DNA of 64,000 bases from assembly GCF_030733205.1 (NCBI RefSeq), contig NZ_JASHJL010000024.1, positions 19,172-83,171 of the forward strand, given 5' to 3'. A model generated the notes under the pieces. It was not told the origin of the DNA. It saw only the letters and a program-made list of their open reading frames with translations, and did no database searches. The position numbers were made by a program, and so were the translations under genes. This DNA is from Mameliella sp. MMSF_3455. GTDB taxonomy: Bacteria; Pseudomonadota; Alphaproteobacteria; Rhodobacterales; Rhodobacteraceae. Positions 26,972 through 35,909 of the stretch are shown here, piece after piece (the first letter of the stretch is position 1; each line of letters begins with the position of its first letter).

Positions 26972-27549
26972 TCCGGCTGGCCTTTCTCCTGACCCTGTTG
27001 GCCCTGCCCGCCCCTGCGCTGGCGCACAAGGTCATCGCCGCCGTCTTTCCCTCGGGCAGCGCCATCGAGGGCGAGATCGGGTTTTCCAACGGCGACATGG
27101 CCACCGATCAGCCGGTCGAGGTCTACGGTCCCGACGGCGCGCTGCTGGGCGAGACCGTGACCGACGCCAACGGCTTCTTCATCTTCGAGCCGACAGAGCC
27201 GGTCGCCCACACCTTCCGCGCCGATCTCGGCGCCGGGCACCTGGCCAAAGTCACCATGCCCGCCGAAGAGGTCGCCCGCATCCTCGGCGTCGCCGCGCCC
27301 GAACCCGCGGCGCCCGCCGCCGCCACCGCCCCGGCCGCGCCCGGCGTCGCGCTGTCGGATGCCGACCGGGCCGAGATCGCCCGCATCGTCCGCGACGAGA
27401 TGCGCCCCCTGCGCCGCGAGATCGCCGCCTACCGCGAAAAGAACGACCTGCAGACCATCCTCGGCGGCATGGGCTATATCCTCGGGCTGTTCGGGCTGGG
27501 CTTCTACATCGCCGCCCGCCGCCAGCTGAAAACCAAGGCCGGGGCGTGA
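26968..27549 (+). CDS. cbiL: CbiL/NikL-type component of the cobalt/nickel transporter
   Basis: A 193-residue protein with a signal peptide ending ALA before HKVIAAVF, again exposing an N-terminal histidine. A small beta domain (residues 20-95) with DANGFFIFEP follows, then an Ala/Pro-rich linker (about 110-125), a charged helix and one C-terminal transmembrane segment (ILGLFGLGFYIA). It replaces the small CbiN subunit of CbiMNQO systems. It overlaps cbiM by 4 bp and the GTG start of cbiQ by 4 bp. Confidence 0.82.
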   Translation: MIRLAFLLTLLALPAPALAHKVIAAVFPSGSAIEGEIGFSNGDMATDQPVEVYGPDGALLGETVTDANGFFIFEPTEPVAHTFRADLGAGHLAKVTMPAEEVARILGVAAPEPAAPAAATAPAAPGVALSDADRAEIARIVRDEMRPLRREIAAYREKNDLQTILGGMGYILGLFGLGFYIAARRQLKTKAGA

Positions 27550-28334
27550 CGCATATCCTGTCGAACACCAGCGCCGCCCTGCCCGGCGACGGCCCCCGGC
27601 GCGGCCCCGGCCCGATCGCGGCGCTCGACCCGCGGGTGCGCATCCTCTCCGCCGTCGCCTACGGCGTATTCGTGGTCGCCCTCGACAGCCTGATCGCGCT
27701 TTCCGCCGCGCTGGCGCTGTCCCTGACCCTGCTGGCCCTCTCACGCCTGCCGCCCGGCAAGACGCTGAAACGTGTCGCGATGGTCGACGGCTTCATCCTC
27801 TTCATGCTGGCGCTCCTGCCCTTCACCGTGCCCGGCGACCCGATCTTTACCCTCTGGGGCTATCCCGCCTCCTGGCAGGGCCTCGCCCGCGCAATCCAGA
27901 TCGGCCTGACCGCCAACGCCGTGGTGCTTGCCCTCATCACCCTTGTCGGCACGATGGAGCCGGTGACGCTGGGCCACGCGCTCTATCGCCTGAAGGCCCC
28001 GGAAACCCTGGTGCACCTGCTGATGTTCACCATCCGCTACGTCGAGGTGCTGCGCCAGGAATACCTGCGCCTGCGCGCCGCGATGAAGGTGCGCGGCTTT
28101 CGCCCCGGCACCAACTGGCACAGCTACCGCAGCTTCGGCTATCTCGTCGGCATGATGATGGTGCGCGCCATCGAACGTTCCGAACGCCTGCTGGGCGCGA
28201 TGAAATGCCGTGGATTCTCGGGCCGGATCGTGCTTTTGCAAGAGTTCCGCTGTACCCGGGCCGATGCGCTCTTTGCGCTGGTTCTGGCCGGCGCCCTTGC
28301 CCTGCTGCTGACACTGGAACTGACGCTGCGATGA
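27546..28334 (+). CDS. cbiQ: ECF transporter transmembrane protein CbiQ
   Basis: A 262-residue membrane protein of the EcfT family. The coupling motif AMKVRGFRPGTNW and its partner AMKCRGFSG, both near the C-terminal half, are the Ala-x-x-x-Arg-Gly boxes that contact the ATPase. The start is GTG, overlapping the CbiL stop as GTGA. It links CbiM to the CbiO ATPase in the inner membrane. cbiO begins by overlapping its stop (ATGA). Confidence 0.93.
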   Translation: MTHILSNTSAALPGDGPRRGPGPIAALDPRVRILSAVAYGVFVVALDSLIALSAALALSLTLLALSRLPPGKTLKRVAMVDGFILFMLALLPFTVPGDPIFTLWGYPASWQGLARAIQIGLTANAVVLALITLVGTMEPVTLGHALYRLKAPETLVHLLMFTIRYVEVLRQEYLRLRAAMKVRGFRPGTNWHSYRSFGYLVGMMMVRAIERSERLLGAMKCRGFSGRIVLLQEFRCTRADALFALVLAGALALLLTLELTLR

Positions 28335-28975
28335 TCGAACTGGACGATCTGCACTTTGCCTATCCCGGCCAGCCCCCGGTGCTGGCGGGCGCCTCGATGC
28401 GCCTTGGCCCCGGCGAACGGCTGTCGCTGACCGGCCCCAACGGCGCGGGCAAGTCGACACTTCTGCGGATGATCCTCGGCCTGCAACGGCCCAGCTCGGG
28501 CACCGTGACCATCTTTGACCGGGCCCGCAGCCGCGAAAGGGATTTCCACGAGGTCCGCCGCCGCATCGGCCTTGTCTTCCAGGACCCCGACGACCAGCTG
28601 TTCTGCCCGACCGTGGCCGAGGACGTGGCCTTTGGCCCCCTGAACCTGGGCAAGACCCGCGACGAGGCGCTGGCCGTGGTCGAACAGACCCTCATGGTGC
28701 TCGACCTTCTGCACCTGCGCGACCGCGTCACGCACAAGCTGTCGGGCGGCGAGAAACGCCTCGTCACCCTCGCCACGGTCCTCGCCATGTCGCCCGAGGT
28801 TCTGCTGCTGGACGAGCCCACCAACGCGCTCGACCCGGAAAACCAGGCCCGCCTGACCGAGATCATCGACGCCCTGCCCCTGCCGATCCTGCTGGTGTCA
28901 CACGACCCGGCCTTCCGGGAAAGAATCGCGCCCTGCGCGCTGGAACTGACCGACGGCAAGCTGGTGCCGGTCTAG
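28331..28975 (+). CDS. cbiO: Cobalt ECF transporter ATPase CbiO
   Basis: A 214-residue ABC ATPase, slightly short for CbiO. Walker A is GPNGAGKSTL, the Q-loop is VFQDPDDQLF (typical ECF form), the signature is LSGGEKR, and Walker B is LLLDEPTNALD, followed by the switch His in LVSHDP. It powers the CbiMLQ transporter. Last gene of the riboswitch-controlled operon; it converges on the protease gene with a 20-bp gap. Confidence 0.95.
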   Translation: MIELDDLHFAYPGQPPVLAGASMRLGPGERLSLTGPNGAGKSTLLRMILGLQRPSSGTVTIFDRARSRERDFHEVRRRIGLVFQDPDDQLFCPTVAEDVAFGPLNLGKTRDEALAVVEQTLMVLDLLHLRDRVTHKLSGGEKRLVTLATVLAMSPEVLLLDEPTNALDPENQARLTEIIDALPLPILLVSHDPAFRERIAPCALELTDGKLVPV

Positions 28976-28995
28976 TCGCAGGCTATCGCGCCACG

Positions 28996-30555
28996 TCAGT
29001 TCTTGCGCGCCGTGACCCTGCAGCCGTTCGATACGCTCATGGTCAGGGCCCGGCCATCCTTGGACAGGGTGCCGTTGGCGCTACTGGTGACCCAGCCAAA
29101 GGTCTCCGTGGCCGAATATCTGCGCCCGTTCAGTGCACCCCGCGTGGTTCCGGTGCCCGATGTACCGCTGATCGTACCGGTAAAGGCAGTGCCCCCCGCC
29201 GACCGGTAAACGGTGCGGCCCGTGGCCGTACCAAGCGGGCATGTCGCGGACCAGCTCCAGGTTCCGACCATCGAATAGACCGGCGCGGGCGGCGTGGCCT
29301 GGGCCGGTTCCCTCGGTGCGCCGGCCCCCGGTTCCGGGACCGCTGCGGCCACCTGCCTGCAGATTCTGCCCGACCGCGCCTTGATGGCCTCCAGCGCCTG
29401 CGGCGTTCCAAGATCACCGACCTCAAGCGCCGCATCCGTCGCCGCCAGAAAACGGCGGAATGCCTCGCGCGTGCGCGGCCCCATGATCCCGTCCGGCGTA
29501 CCCGCATCACACCCCAGCGTGTTCAGGTGCAGTTGCGACTGGCGCAGGATCTCGCGCCTGTCCTCCGGTTCCGGAACCGGATCGGCGGCCTCGACGGGTT
29601 TGGCCTGCACGGCCACGTCTTGTTCCGCCTTTTCCGCGCGCAACTTCTCCAGTTCCGCGAGTGCTGCCGCCAGCGCGCGTTCCGCGTCCCTGTCGGCGCC
29701 ATCCTTGGCTTCCGGCACCTCCGGCGCCTTGGCTACCGCCTTCAACACCTCCGACTGCGCCAGGATATCGGCCATCGGTACGGCGAAATTCACATCCCCC
29801 GCCCGGCTCCCGGCGTGATGCAGCCCGATCACCTTCTGCGACCCTGCGTCGATCACCGGAGAACCGGAATTCCCCGGCAGCGTATCGCAGGTATGGCGCA
29901 GCCTGTTCCCCGCAACCGCCGGGCTGTCCGCCTGGCATTTCTCGCGGCTGATCCGCTGCGCCTCGCCCATCGGGTGGCCGATCACCCAGAAGGGATCGCG
30001 GTCATTGGGCACCGCCGCCGAGAGGTCCAGCGCGCCGAACTCGGCATTGGCATCGCCCAGCACCTGCAGCACCGTGTAGTCCAGCGCCTCGCTGGTCTCC
30101 AGCGGCACCGGGTTGACGTGAAAGCTCTTGACCCCGTCCTCGATCCCGTCACGCAGAAAGCCCGCGTGGAACTGCACCGCCGCGATACTGGTCGCGCCCT
30201 TCTCGACCATCCTGGGATGTTTCAGGATACCCGGCACGCAATGGTGGTTGGTCACCAGCTTGTTGCCCTCGACAAGGAAGGCGGTGCAGGGCGCGTGACC
30301 GACATTGGTCAGGATCTGCAACATTCCCACGGCGCGGCCCGTTCGGACAAAGATCGAGCTGTCGCCATAGCTGGACACGAACTCGTTGTTGTAGGCCCCC
30401 ACCTGCGCCTCAAGCTGTGCGTCCAGCAAGGTTTCCTTTCGTGGCGCGACCACCTGCCCAAAGGTCTCGGGCGGGAACAGCATCAAGTCCTGCGCCTGAA
30501 CGGCACTGCCGAGGGCAAGGATCGAGGCGGCGGCAATCAGGCGGGCAATGGACAT
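28996..30555 (-). CDS. Secreted trypsin-like serine protease with peptidoglycan-binding-like domain
   Basis: A 519-residue protein with signal peptide MSIARLIAAASILALGSAVQ. The chymotrypsin-type triad is visible: His in VTNHHCVPG, Asp in LDYTVLQV and Ser in GNSGSPVIDAG. A coiled-coil-like Ala/Glu-rich linker follows (residues about 280-320), then a peptidoglycan_binding_1-like domain (LNTLGCDAGTPDGIMGPRT, about 343-361), a Pro-rich linker and a C-terminal Gly/Thr/Ser-rich beta domain. It probably acts in the periplasm or outside the cell. A 24-bp palindrome lies upstream of its start. Confidence 0.82.
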   Translation of the reverse strand: MSIARLIAAASILALGSAVQAQDLMLFPPETFGQVVAPRKETLLDAQLEAQVGAYNNEFVSSYGDSSIFVRTGRAVGMLQILTNVGHAPCTAFLVEGNKLVTNHHCVPGILKHPRMVEKGATSIAAVQFHAGFLRDGIEDGVKSFHVNPVPLETSEALDYTVLQVLGDANAEFGALDLSAAVPNDRDPFWVIGHPMGEAQRISREKCQADSPAVAGNRLRHTCDTLPGNSGSPVIDAGSQKVIGLHHAGSRAGDVNFAVPMADILAQSEVLKAVAKAPEVPEAKDGADRDAERALAAALAELEKLRAEKAEQDVAVQAKPVEAADPVPEPEDRREILRQSQLHLNTLGCDAGTPDGIMGPRTREAFRRFLAATDAALEVGDLGTPQALEAIKARSGRICRQVAAAVPEPGAGAPREPAQATPPAPVYSMVGTWSWSATCPLGTATGRTVYRSAGGTAFTGTISGTSGTGTTRGALNGRRYSATETFGWVTSSANGTLSKDGRALTMSVSNGCRVTARKN

Positions 30556-30679
30556 CGAAAAATACACTCCGGGCGCGGGATTCGCCCTGCAGTCTAGCAA
30601 GAGTTTCCCGGCCACCCAGTCCGGATTTCCCCGCCCGCACAGCACGCCCCGGCGACAAGAGTTAACGAGTGCTTGCCGC

Positions 30680-30689
30680 TTTGTACAAA
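30680..30689. promoter_or_regulatory. TTTGTACAAA palindrome, secondary site
   Basis: A 10-bp palindrome sharing the TTTGTACAAA core of the larger palindrome 13 bp away. It lies 125 bp upstream of the protease start. It may be a weaker binding site for the same regulator. Confidence 0.4.
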
Positions 30690-30702
30690 ATGCTGATTTC
30701 GA

Positions 30703-30726
30703 TGTACGTTTTGTACAAAACGTACA
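30703..30726. promoter_or_regulatory. Perfect 24-bp palindrome, candidate operator
   Basis: The left half is TGTACGTTTTGT and the right half is its exact reverse complement. It sits between the cobF stop (30739) and the protease gene start (30555), so it more likely serves the protease promoter. No regulator gene is adjacent and I do not recognise the motif. Confidence 0.55.
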
Positions 30727-30738
30727 AGGCCCGGCGCC

Positions 30739-31479
30739 TCAGGTCCGCCCCTCGCGCCGCATCAGGTAGGTGTCCATGATCCAGCCGTGCCGCGCCCGCG
30801 CTTCGGCCCGTGTCTCCACGATCCTAGGGCCGGTGTCCGCCAGCGGCCCGGCCTCCAGCACCTGTTCCTCCATCCCCAGGAACCCGCCCCACCAGATCGA
30901 AATGCCTTGCGGATCAAGGGATTGGAACGAACACTCGCCGTCCAGCATGACGATCACCGTTTCGGCGCCCTCTGGCCATCCGTGATCCCGCAAACGCCGC
31001 CCGGTGGTCACGACCACGGCGCCATTCACCGTGTTGAACGGGATCGCATGTGCCGCCGTCAGCGCCTGAAGCGCCGTAACCCCCGGAAATACCTTGACTT
31101 TCACATCATCGCCCAGCCGTTCGGCAATGCGCAGCGTGCTGTCGTATAGCCCCGGATCACCCCAGACCAGCAGCGCCACGGGCCCCTCCGGCGCCCCCTC
31201 CAGCGCCGCGATCCAGCGGTCGGCGATGGCGTCATGCCAGCGTGCCACCCGCTCCTGGTAAGGCAGGCGCTCATCCCGGACCGGCATATCGAATGGCGCA
31301 ACTTGCGCCTTGGCACCCGCACACCGCAAGATCTCGTGGCGAACCTCGGCGAGGTCCTCCTTGGCCGCCCCCTTTCTCGGGATCAGAACGGTCGCGGCCT
31401 CACGCAATGCGCGCTGGCCCTGCAAGGTCAGATGGTCGGGGTTGCCTGTCCCGATCCCGACCAGCCAGAGTTCAGTCAA
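30739..31479 (-). CDS. cobF: Precorrin-6A synthase (deacetylating) CobF
   Basis: A 246-residue SAM-dependent methyltransferase of the tetrapyrrole methylase fold. The N-terminal glycine motif is VGIGTGNPDHLTLQG (residues 7-21); GDPGLYDST marks the middle. CobF methylates C-1 of precorrin-5 and expels the acetyl group as acetate in the aerobic pathway. It is the last gene of cobL-E-M-B-A-F and overlaps cobA by 8 bp. Confidence 0.95.
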   Translation of the reverse strand: MTELWLVGIGTGNPDHLTLQGQRALREAATVLIPRKGAAKEDLAEVRHEILRCAGAKAQVAPFDMPVRDERLPYQERVARWHDAIADRWIAALEGAPEGPVALLVWGDPGLYDSTLRIAERLGDDVKVKVFPGVTALQALTAAHAIPFNTVNGAVVVTTGRRLRDHGWPEGAETVIVMLDGECSFQSLDPQGISIWWGGFLGMEEQVLEAGPLADTGPRIVETRAEARARHGWIMDTYLMRREGRT

Positions 31480-32206
31480 ACCCCACCCCCAGTTCGGCCA
31501 TCGGCCCGTAAAGGATCAGCGCCGGCTTGGTCCCGACCTCTCCCGCCAGTCGCGCCGACAGGCCCGCCATCGTGTCCCGGTACAGGCTCTGTTCGGAGGT
31601 ACAGACCGCCTCGGCCAGAATCGCCGGGGTCGTCTCTGGCAAGCCATTGGAAATCAAGGCTTCTGCCAGTTTCGGAAAGGTCCGCTTGCCCATGAAGACC
31701 ACCGTCATGGCACCGGGATCGGCCAGCGCCCTGAGGTCCAGGTCCGGGGGCAATGCGCCGCTGGCATCGTGGCCTGTCACGAATTGAACCCGGCGCGCGG
31801 TCAACCGCCGGGTCAGAGGGATGCCACAGGCCGCCGCCGCCGCCACGGCAGAGGGAATGCCCGGTATGATCTCATAGTCGATCCCCGCCGCGCGCAGCGC
31901 AACCTGCTCTTCCTCAAGCCGCCCGAACAGCCCGGAATCCCCTGATTTCAAACGGACAATCCGTCCGCCCTCCTGCGCATACTCCACCAGCAACTGGCTG
32001 ACATGGTTCTGCTTGGGCGAGGGCCGCCCGGCCCGCTTGCCAACGCCGATCAGGTCAGCACCGGGGCGCACATGGCTCAGGATCGGCCCCGAGGACAGGT
32101 CATCGAAAAGCACCGCATCGGCGCGTTTGAGCCGGTCCACGGCCTTGAGCGTCAGAAGCTCGGGATCGCCCGGACCGCTGCCCACGAAACTGACGAAACC
32201 GCTCAT
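31472..32206 (-). CDS. cobA: Uroporphyrinogen-III C-methyltransferase
   Basis: A 244-residue protein that methylates C-2 and C-7 of uroporphyrinogen III to give precorrin-2. Motifs are VGSGPGDPELLTLKAV (residues 8-23), VGKRAGRPSPKQNHV and RLKSGDSGLFGR, plus VVFMGKRTFPKLA. It lacks the CysG oxidase/chelatase domains, so this is the dedicated B12 enzyme. It overlaps cobB by 4 bp (ATGA) and cobF by 8 bp. Confidence 0.96.
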   Translation of the reverse strand: MSGFVSFVGSGPGDPELLTLKAVDRLKRADAVLFDDLSSGPILSHVRPGADLIGVGKRAGRPSPKQNHVSQLLVEYAQEGGRIVRLKSGDSGLFGRLEEEQVALRAAGIDYEIIPGIPSAVAAAAACGIPLTRRLTARRVQFVTGHDASGALPPDLDLRALADPGAMTVVFMGKRTFPKLAEALISNGLPETTPAILAEAVCTSEQSLYRDTMAGLSARLAGEVGTKPALILYGPMAELGVGFD

Positions 32207-33567
32207 GCCGGGACCTCCGCCGTGATCAGGTGAAAGAAGGTGCCGGTGACATGTCCCTTTCGAGAGCCGGTCTCTGGCACCGGGTTGCCATCGGCATCCG
32301 CCACCGCCGCCAAGGGGGCGTCGGGTTGCTCGAGGATGGTGGAATAATGGAACTCATGCCCGCGCAGGGCGGTCCCCGGTGCAAAGCCCGTCATCTCCCC
32401 CTCCAGCACCGCGCGGCGATATCCCAAGTGGAACTTGCGCTTCTCGTAAGAGGTCACCAGTCCCAAAAGGCCCGCCATCTGATGCGAAACGCCCTCCTTG
32501 TCCACCAATGCCGCGCCAAGCGCCATGTACCCGCCGCATTCGCCATGCACGGGCCGCGTCTCGGCGAAGGCCCGCAATCCCGCCCGAAACCGCTCTGCCG
32601 CGGCCAGCCGCTCGGCGTGCAACTCTGGGTAGCCGCCCGGCAACCAGACCAAGTCGGCGCTTTCGTCCGGGACCTCGTCGGCGAGGGGCGAAAACGGCAG
32701 GATCTCGGCCCCCGCAGTCCGCCACCCTTCCAGCAAATGCGGATAGGTAAAGGAAAAAGCCGCATCGCGGGCCAGCGCGATGCGCTGCCCTGGTGGGCGG
32801 GCCAAATCGGATGTGGCTGGCGGGCGGGCCGCTGCCGGGCGCAGCCCGGCGGCCGGGGCGTCCGACTGCCCATCCGCCACCGCACGGATCGCCGCAAGAT
32901 CGACATGTTCGCGCAGGAAATCGGCATAACCCGCGATCGCCGCCTCTAGGTCAGGGTGTTCGACCGCCTGGATCAGGCCAAGGTGCCGTTCCGGCAAGGT
33001 CAGATCGCCGCGCCGGGGCAACACGCCCAGCACCGTGATCCCGGTCTTTTCCATGCCCAGGCGCGTCAGCCGCTCATGCCGCGGAGAGGCGCAGCGGTTC
33101 AGGATCACCCCGGCAAAGGGCAGATCGGGCATGTAGTCCCGGAACCCCATTGCTGTGGCCGCCGCCGATTGCGCCTGTCCGCCGACGTCGACCACCAGCA
33201 CCACGGGCCAGCCCATGCGCCGGGCGGTCTCTGCCGAGGACCCGAACCCGCTCTGCCCGCGCGTCGCCACCCCGTCGTAGAGCCCCATCGACCCCTCGCC
33301 GATGCAGATATCCGCGCCATCCGCCTGCGTCGCGACCGCATCCAGCAGACCGCAATCCATCGCCCAGGTATCCAGGTTGAAAGACGCCCGCCCGCTGGCC
33401 GCAAGGTGAAAGGCCGGGTCGATATAGTCGGGGCCGGACTTGAAGGGCTGCACCGCAAGCCCCTCGTCGCGCAAGGCACGCAGCAGCCCCAGCATGACGG
33501 TCGTCTTGCCGGTGCCCGACGCAGGGGCCGAGATCATCAGGCCGGGGGGAAGATCAGTCATCGCCAT
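32203..33567 (-). CDS. cobB: Hydrogenobyrinic acid a,c-diamide synthase CobB
   Basis: A 454-residue glutamine amidotransferase. The N-terminal ATP-binding P-loop is [11 protein letters not shown], and [13 protein letters not shown] follows, both typical of CobB/CbiA. The C-terminal glutaminase triad Cys is in [11 protein letters not shown]. It amidates the a and c side chains of hydrogenobyrinic acid. The start MAMTDLPPG was chosen because GAGTGG lies upstream; it overlaps cobM by 14 bp. Confidence 0.94.
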   Translation of the reverse strand: MAMTDLPPGLMISAPASGTGKTTVMLGLLRALRDEGLAVQPFKSGPDYIDPAFHLAASGRASFNLDTWAMDCGLLDAVATQADGADICIGEGSMGLYDGVATRGQSGFGSSAETARRMGWPVVLVVDVGGQAQSAAATAMGFRDYMPDLPFAGVILNRCASPRHERLTRLGMEKTGITVLGVLPRRGDLTLPERHLGLIQAVEHPDLEAAIAGYADFLREHVDLAAIRAVADGQSDAPAAGLRPAAARPPATSDLARPPGQRIALARDAAFSFTYPHLLEGWRTAGAEILPFSPLADEVPDESADLVWLPGGYPELHAERLAAAERFRAGLRAFAETRPVHGECGGYMALGAALVDKEGVSHQMAGLLGLVTSYEKRKFHLGYRRAVLEGEMTGFAPGTALRGHEFHYSTILEQPDAPLAAVADADGNPVPETGSRKGHVTGTFFHLITAEVPA

Positions 33568-34348
33568 GTTGCCACTCCGCCCAGGGACTTTCGGCGCTCT
33601 GCGGTCTGTAGCGCCTGTCATAATCCGCCGCATAAAGCCGGCTTTCCGCCCGCGGTCCCTCGCCCAGGGCCGCGCCGACGAGGATCAGCGCAGTGCGCGA
33701 AATCCCCTCATCCACAGCCTCTGTTAGGGTGCCCAGCGTACAACGGATCACCCGTTGGTCGGGCCAGCTGGCACGATAGACGACGGCCACGGGACACTCC
33801 GCGCCATAGCCCGGCAGCAACTCTGCCTGGACCTTTTCCAGTTGCCCCACCGACAGATGCAGCGCCAGTGTCGCCCCCGTGCGGGCGAAATTCGCAAGGC
33901 TCTCCCCCTCGGGCATGGGCGAGGCGCGGCCCTGCGTGCGCGTCAGCACCAGCGATTGCGCCAGTTCCGGCACCGTCAGCTCCACCGCCAACGCCGCCGC
34001 CGCCGCCGAAAAGGAGGGCACGCCCGGCGTCACGTCATAGGGAATCTCCAAGGCATCCAGCCGCCGCAATTGCTCGCCCATTGCCGACCAGACCGAGAGG
34101 TCGCCGGAATGCAGCCGCGCCACGTCTTTGCCCTCGGCATGGGCCGCAGCGATTTCCGCAACGATGGCATCAAGGTCCATCGGCGCCGTGTTCACGATCC
34201 TCGCGCCCGGCGGACAATGCGCCAGAACCGCCTCGGGCACCAGTGACCCGGCATAGAGACAGACCGGGCAGGCCGCGATCAGGCCGCGCCCGCGCAGGGT
34301 CAGCAGGTCGGCCGCACCCGGCCCTGCCCCGATGAAATGTACTGTCAT
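33554..34348 (-). CDS. cobM: Precorrin-4 C11-methyltransferase CobM
   Basis: A 264-residue tetrapyrrole methylase. It starts [20 protein letters not shown] with the SAM-binding loop, and [15 protein letters not shown] and [15 protein letters not shown] are family signatures. It methylates C-11 of precorrin-4 to give precorrin-5. It overlaps cobE by 4 bp and cobB by 14 bp, consistent with translational coupling. Confidence 0.95.
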   Translation of the reverse strand: MTVHFIGAGPGAADLLTLRGRGLIAACPVCLYAGSLVPEAVLAHCPPGARIVNTAPMDLDAIVAEIAAAHAEGKDVARLHSGDLSVWSAMGEQLRRLDALEIPYDVTPGVPSFSAAAAALAVELTVPELAQSLVLTRTQGRASPMPEGESLANFARTGATLALHLSVGQLEKVQAELLPGYGAECPVAVVYRASWPDQRVIRCTLGTLTEAVDEGISRTALILVGAALGEGPRAESRLYAADYDRRYRPQSAESPWAEWQHGDD

Positions 34349-34713
34349 GCGCCCTCTCCTTCTGCCAGCGCACAGGTGGCCATGCGGTCGGTCGAGACCA
34401 CCCGGCGCCCGATCAGCCGCGCCCCCGGCCCGGCCGCGGCCAGCGCCGCCGCCTCGGCCAGGCTACCTGTGCCGCGCGCCGCCGTGCTGGCCTCCGATTG
34501 CGTCTGCACCTCCTGCGCTGAGAGCGTGGCGGCGTCAATCCCGATCACCGGCAACCCAACTTGCCGCGCAAAGGCCGCGAATGCCGGCGATGTCGCCTTG
34601 TCCGCTGCCGTGGCCAGCGCCGAGACCGTCTGCCCGGACCCCGCCAGGGACAACGCCTCGGCGAGCGCCTGTACCGAGACCGCGCTGCGGAAACCGAACC
34701 CCGCGACGATCAC
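34345..34713 (-). CDS. cobE: Cobalamin biosynthesis protein CobE (CbiG C-terminal domain)
   Basis: A 122-residue protein with a GTG start that overlaps the cobL stop (GTGA). It opens [20 protein letters not shown], the glycine-rich opening of CobE/CbiG C-terminal domains. CobE has been proposed to bind corrin-ring intermediates rather than catalyse a step. A longer in-frame ORF lies inside cobL and is not credible. The stop overlaps the cobM start. Confidence 0.88.
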   Translation of the reverse strand: MIVAGFGFRSAVSVQALAEALSLAGSGQTVSALATAADKATSPAFAAFARQVGLPVIGIDAATLSAQEVQTQSEASTAARGTGSLAEAAALAAAGPGARLIGRRVVSTDRMATCALAEGEGA

Positions 34714-35909
34714 AGTGTCACACTCCACTGCACAACCGGGTAGGCCGCTTTCCAGCCCCGGCGCGGCCCCAGAGCTGCCGCCTGTGCCAATTCGATCCGC
34801 AAAAGGTCCCCTCCTCGTTCCGCATGGGCCGCGATCAGCTGCGCCTCGCTTTCCAGTGTCACCGCGTTGGCCACCAACCGCGTTCCCCCGGGCAGATGAG
34901 TGAACAACCAGTCCAGCAGCGCCGCGCTCAGTCCGCCGCCGACAAAGACCACGTCCGGCGCATCCAGTCCTGCCAGAGCTTGCGGCGCATGGCCCGCGAC
35001 CACCTGCAACCGGTCCACGCCCAGAGCCGCCGCATTGGCAGTGATCAGCGCAATCCGATCCGCGCGCGGCTCGATCGCGACGGCTTGGGTCGACGGATGG
35101 CTCAGCAACCACTCGATCCCGATGCTGCCGGACCCACCGCCGATGTCCCAAAGCCGTTCCCCGGGTTTCGGCGCCAGGGCCGACAGCGTCAATGCCCGCA
35201 CAGGGCGCTTGGTCATCACGCCATCGCTGTCGAAAAACGTATCATCGATACCCGAGGCACGGGACAGTGCCGCCCCTTCTCCGGCGACCTCGACAGCCAC
35301 CACCACCGGGTGTGAGAATTCCCCGGACACAGCCTCGGCCCGCACCTTGGTCACACGTTCCCGCGGACCGCCCAAGGCCTCCATCACCCAAATATGCGAG
35401 GTACCGAAACCTACCCCGGCCAGGTATCTGCCCAGATCCGCCGCAGCCTCGCCATCACGCAGGGTGAGGATCATCCGGACACCCGGGGCCAGATAGGGGC
35501 GCAGCCGTGTCAACGGCGCCGCGTGATGCCCAAGACACAGCGTCCTGTCCAATGCCCAGCCCAGCCGCGCCGCGGCCAGCGCAAAACAGGATACCCCCGG
35601 AAGCGCCCGCCATTCACCCGGCCCAAACCGTCTCGCAATCACGCTGCCCGCACCGAACCAGAACGGATCGCCCGAGGCCAGCACCGCCACCCGTCGCCCG
35701 CGAAACCCCTCCAGCAGGTCCAGACCGTCAGAAAACGGCACCGGCCATTCCACGCGCTCTGCTCCAAGGTCCGGCAACAAGGACAGGTGCCGCGGCGGTC
35801 CCATGACGATTTCCGCCCGTTCCAGCGCGGCGCGGCTTGCAGGCGACAGCCCCTCCGGTCCATCTTCACCCAGACCGATGATCACCAGCCAGGGAGCACC
35901 CTCAGACAT
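34710..35909 (-). CDS. cobL: Precorrin-6Y C5,15-methyltransferase (decarboxylating) CobL
   Basis: A 399-residue fusion of two domains: a tetrapyrrole methylase (VIIGLGEDGPEGL, residues 9-21; LASGDPFWFG) and a class I SAM methyltransferase of CbiT type (LWDIGGGSGSIGIEW). It methylates C-5 and C-15 and removes the C-12 acetate carboxyl. Its start ATG overlaps the opposite-strand cobK ATG by 2 bp. An AGGAGG ribosome site lies within cobK coding sequence, so its 5' signals are embedded in cobK. Confidence 0.94.
   Translation of the reverse strand: MSEGAPWLVIIGLGEDGPEGLSPASRAALERAEIVMGPPRHLSLLPDLGAERVEWPVPFSDGLDLLEGFRGRRVAVLASGDPFWFGAGSVIARRFGPGEWRALPGVSCFALAAARLGWALDRTLCLGHHAAPLTRLRPYLAPGVRMILTLRDGEAAADLGRYLAGVGFGTSHIWVMEALGGPRERVTKVRAEAVSGEFSHPVVVAVEVAGEGAALSRASGIDDTFFDSDGVMTKRPVRALTLSALAPKPGERLWDIGGGSGSIGIEWLLSHPSTQAVAIEPRADRIALITANAAALGVDRLQVVAGHAPQALAGLDAPDVVFVGGGLSAALLDWLFTHLPGGTRLVANAVTLESEAQLIAAHAERGGDLLRIELAQAAALGPRRGWKAAYPVVQWSVTL

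Noticed and set aside
25183..27744. An 853-codon minus-strand ORF opposite the cobalt transporter
   Set aside because: It crosses the riboswitch and four real genes; a compositional artefact.
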